Assembly (NCBI GenBank): GCA_949358305.1
Contig: OX442322.1
Coordinates: 5,022,001-5,086,000 of the forward strand
DNA from: Strigamia acuminata
Lineage: Eukaryota; Arthropoda; Chilopoda; Geophilomorpha; Linotaeniidae
Direction of reading: 5' to 3'
Length of the DNA stretch: 64,000 nt
This document shows, piece after piece, positions 61,613 through 64,000 of the stretch. The position numbers were made by a program, and so were the translations under genes. Positions within the stretch are counted from its first letter, which is position 1; each line of letters opens with the position of its first letter. The notes beneath the pieces are model-generated. The model ran no database searches. It was given only the letters and a program-made list of their open reading frames with translations, and was not told the origin of the DNA.

Positions 61613-64000
61613 ATGCCTCCAAAGAAAAAATCCCCAAGAATTGGCATTATTAAAAAAGGTGCAAGGAAAAGGAGTGATGAAAACAGACAATTGAAGAAGA
61701 ATTTACATCTTACTGTGGTATATTTAATAATTAAAATGTTTTTATTTCATTTGTGTACATAGAAATGATTAATACTTTTCAGAAATAAAATAAAATATTT
61801 AACATTTATTTATTTTTGTAGTTTTGTATGTTAATTTCTATACATGTATTGCATTATTTAACATTTAAACTTAATACTTTTGAATTTTGTTTTAGCCAAA
61901 CGTACTGGAAAAATCTAATGAGAGATTAGATTTAAGTAACGATTGCTTTGGTGGTAGTGTCTGTGAGGTAGTTATAGTCTCAAACTTTTTTAATTTGGTG
62001 CAGATTAAACAGAAACTGCATAATTTTGCCTTTTAAATATAACACTTTTGAATTTCTTTAGCCAAACACACAGGAAAAATCTAATGAGAGATTAGATTTA
62101 AGTAACGATTGCTTTGGTGGTAGTGTCTGTGAGGTAGTTATAGTCTCAAACTTTTTTAATTTGGTGCAGATTAAACAGAAACTGCATTATTTGACATTTA
62201 AATATAACACTTTTGAATTTCTTTAGCCAAACACACAGGAAAAATCTAATGAGAGATTAGATTTAAGTAACGATTGCTTTGGTGGTAGTGTCTGTGAGGT
62301 AGTTATAGTCTCAAACTTTTTTAATTTGGTGCAGATTAAACAGAAACTGCATTATTTGACATTTAAATATAACACTTTTGAATTTCTTTAGCCAAACACA
62401 CAGGAAAAATCTAATGAGAGATTAGATTTAAGTAACGATTGCTTTGGTGGTAGTGTCTGTGAGGTAGTTATAGTCTCAAACTTTTTTAATTTGGTGCAGA
62501 TTAAACAGAAACTGCATTATTTGACATTTAAACATAATACTTTTGAATTTTTTTAGCCACACGGAATCGGAATTGAGAAGACACACACCATAAATACTTT
62601 AGATGTTTATATAAGTTTGTTACACCATTCCACTTCATTACCTGGTTTATGGTGTACCTCACTCACAAGTGATCAAACTATAAACATTTTTAAAATTAGT
62701 GATTCTGCCAATGCAACGATCCAGATTTGTATTTCCTTAAATTCAATTGGCATTTTAAACATTTTTGTTCACACAATTGAGTTAAGTCCAGAGCATGAGA
62801 TATGGAAGAAATTTGCAAAAGTGATGTCTAATATCATTGAAAATGACATTACTAGTAATATTATAAAACTTATAAATTTTGTAAATAGTTGTAGTGTGTG
62901 TACTGGTGTTCATGAGGATACTTTACAGTACCTTGTAGAAAATCCTTATAACACCACTACCCCCAAAACAGATTTGGCGTACAAAGAAGTAGGATTTAAA
63001 GAAAATTAATTTCGTCATCTATCAGACATTACAATTGCACATTTTTACTATCTGATGGGAAAAGGTGTTTATCATGCCGCAACCACTTATATGTTCTTCG
63101 AAAAAAGCATAACAGATCATTAAGTTGTAAAGTGTCCCAAAGTTCAAAACGTCCCCATAATAGCATAAATAGTTCTGAATTGAGAAAAGTTTTAAATCAG
63201 TATTCAGAGAAAAGTAAAAAACTAAAACTAGTTAATAATAAATTGGAACATAAAATTGAAAAACAAATCTCTGAAAATGGAATTAGATTATCAAATTCAT
63301 CAAATACAGATCTTAAATTTCTATTAAAAAATGCATTAGAAACCCATAGTTTAACTCCTTTTCAGCAACTATTTATGCAACAGCAATTAAAAGCTGTTAG
63401 TGTAAAATCTGCAAAGTGTATTCGATGGCATCCCATGATTGTTAAATTTTGTATTTATTTAAAAACAAAATCATCTGCAGCTTATGAGGCATTACGTGAT
63501 AGTGGCTTGATAAAACTCCCATCTAGTCGGACACTGTGTGACTACACTGGTATTTTAAAACCTGGTGCTGGTTTTAAAGCAGATGTTTTAACACTGTTGG
63601 AGAATATTATTTTGAAAAAATTCACTGAGGACTGGCAAAAATATTTCGTTTTACTAATTGATGAAATGTATATAAAACAAGGATTGGTTTATTCAGCTAA
63701 TACTGAGGAATTTGTGGGTTTTTCAGATCTAGAAGCAAATGCAAATTTTAATAGTTTAGAATCTATGTCATCTAAACCACAATTAGCAACTAAAGTTTTA
63801 GTTCTAATGATTAGAGGATTGTCTAATGGCATAAAGTTCCCAGTTGCATTTTTTCCAAATAATAATGACTTTAACAGCTCTGATTTAACAAAAATTGTGT
63901 TTGATGGGATTAAATCTTTAGAAAAAATTGGGATAAAAATTTTATGTGTTACTGGGGATGGAGCTTCTATAAACAGAAAAATGATAAAATTAAACAAATC
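61613..64000 (+). pseudogene. P-element-like transposase with introns, runs off the window
   Basis: A first coding exon, 61613-61717 (35 codons, basic, MPPKKKSPRIGIIKKG), follows TTATTTACAG and ends at GTG|GTATAT. Then come 72-base exons at 61896-61967, 62062-62133, 62227-62298 and 62392-62463, all phase 0, and a large exon from 62557. The large exon reads to TAA at 63007-63009; a one-base frameshift near 63000 leads to a second frame, open from about 63000 to the window end. It contains CTFLLSDGKRCLSCRNH, a coiled stretch, IRWHPMIVKFCIYLKTKS, the first catalytic Asp in LLIDEMYIKQGLVY and a second in VTGDGASINRKM, as in P-element/THAP9 transposases. No THAP zinc finger is visible. The C-terminal part lies beyond the window. 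The frameshift suggests inactivity. Confidence 0.8.
61896..62556 (+). repeat. four tandem 165-bp units, each with one exon
   Basis: Units start at 61896, 62062, 62227 and 62392 (spacing 166, 165, 165), with the next acceptor at 62556. Each has TTTAG, a 72-base open exon encoding PN..EKSNERLDLSNDCFGGSVCE-like residues, and GTAGTTATAG after it. Units 2-4 look identical in the exon; unit 1 differs at the codons after PN (VL versus TQ). Confidence 0.88.

Noticed and set aside
61896-62556. CRISPR-like array (regularly spaced repeats)
   Set aside because: The whole 165-bp unit is duplicated, with exon and splice sites; there are no unique spacers and the context is eukaryotic.

Overview
This window is eukaryotic repeat-rich DNA, most likely from an arthropod and probably an insect. 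The reasons are: Ty1/copia elements whose primer-binding site (PBS) copies the anticodon region of initiator tRNA-Met, as in Drosophila copia; Ty3/gypsy elements with a retrovirus-like PBS; a P-element-type transposase with introns; and no bacterial gene organisation. The species cannot be told from the sequence. I found no convincing host gene, rRNA, tRNA or CRISPR. Nearly every long reading frame belongs to a mobile element.

Layout. 1-2097: 3' end of a copia element (+). 2102-3529: unrecognised ORF with a CPFC/CPNC zinc ribbon. 4560-5970: a stretch dense in perfect short hairpins. 6106-32240: a nested stack. A pogo/Tigger-like transposase start is split by copia A (6503-31970, TSD ATTTT). 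Copia A is split by an internally deleted LTR element X (9559-23320, TSD CTGTC) and by intact copia B (25275-31128, TSD CACTT). Element X is itself split by intact gypsy G1 (9934-22794, TSD GTTT). 32250-33734: 5' end of copia D. 33735-36355: gypsy G3 remnant (+). 38075-39166: gypsy G4 integrase remnant (-). 39167-51480: gypsy G2 (+), with 995-bp LTRs. 52150-54700: two copia fragments in opposite orientation. 55220-56400: a second hairpin-dense stretch. 57210-60245: copia C5 (-), carrying a 630-bp solo LTR. 60840-61530: 21-bp minisatellite. 61613-64000: P-element-like transposase with four tandem copies of one in-frame exon.

How the parts work together. G1 and G2 share one plan: LTR, tRNA-Pro-like PBS, gag, pol in the -1 frame behind an A AAA AAC slip site, a 1.0-1.4 kb spacer with repeated stem-loops, then a long third ORF that starts at a splice-acceptor-like CAG, then PPT and LTR. 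The third ORF sits where env would be but shows no signal peptide or membrane anchor; I do not recognise its family. G1 (one LTR difference in 818 bp, all ORFs open) and copia B (one difference in 322 bp, 1492-residue ORF open) look recent. Copia A, copia D, C5, G3, G4 and the first element are broken, and G2 has a gag frameshift. All identities and counts were made by eye.
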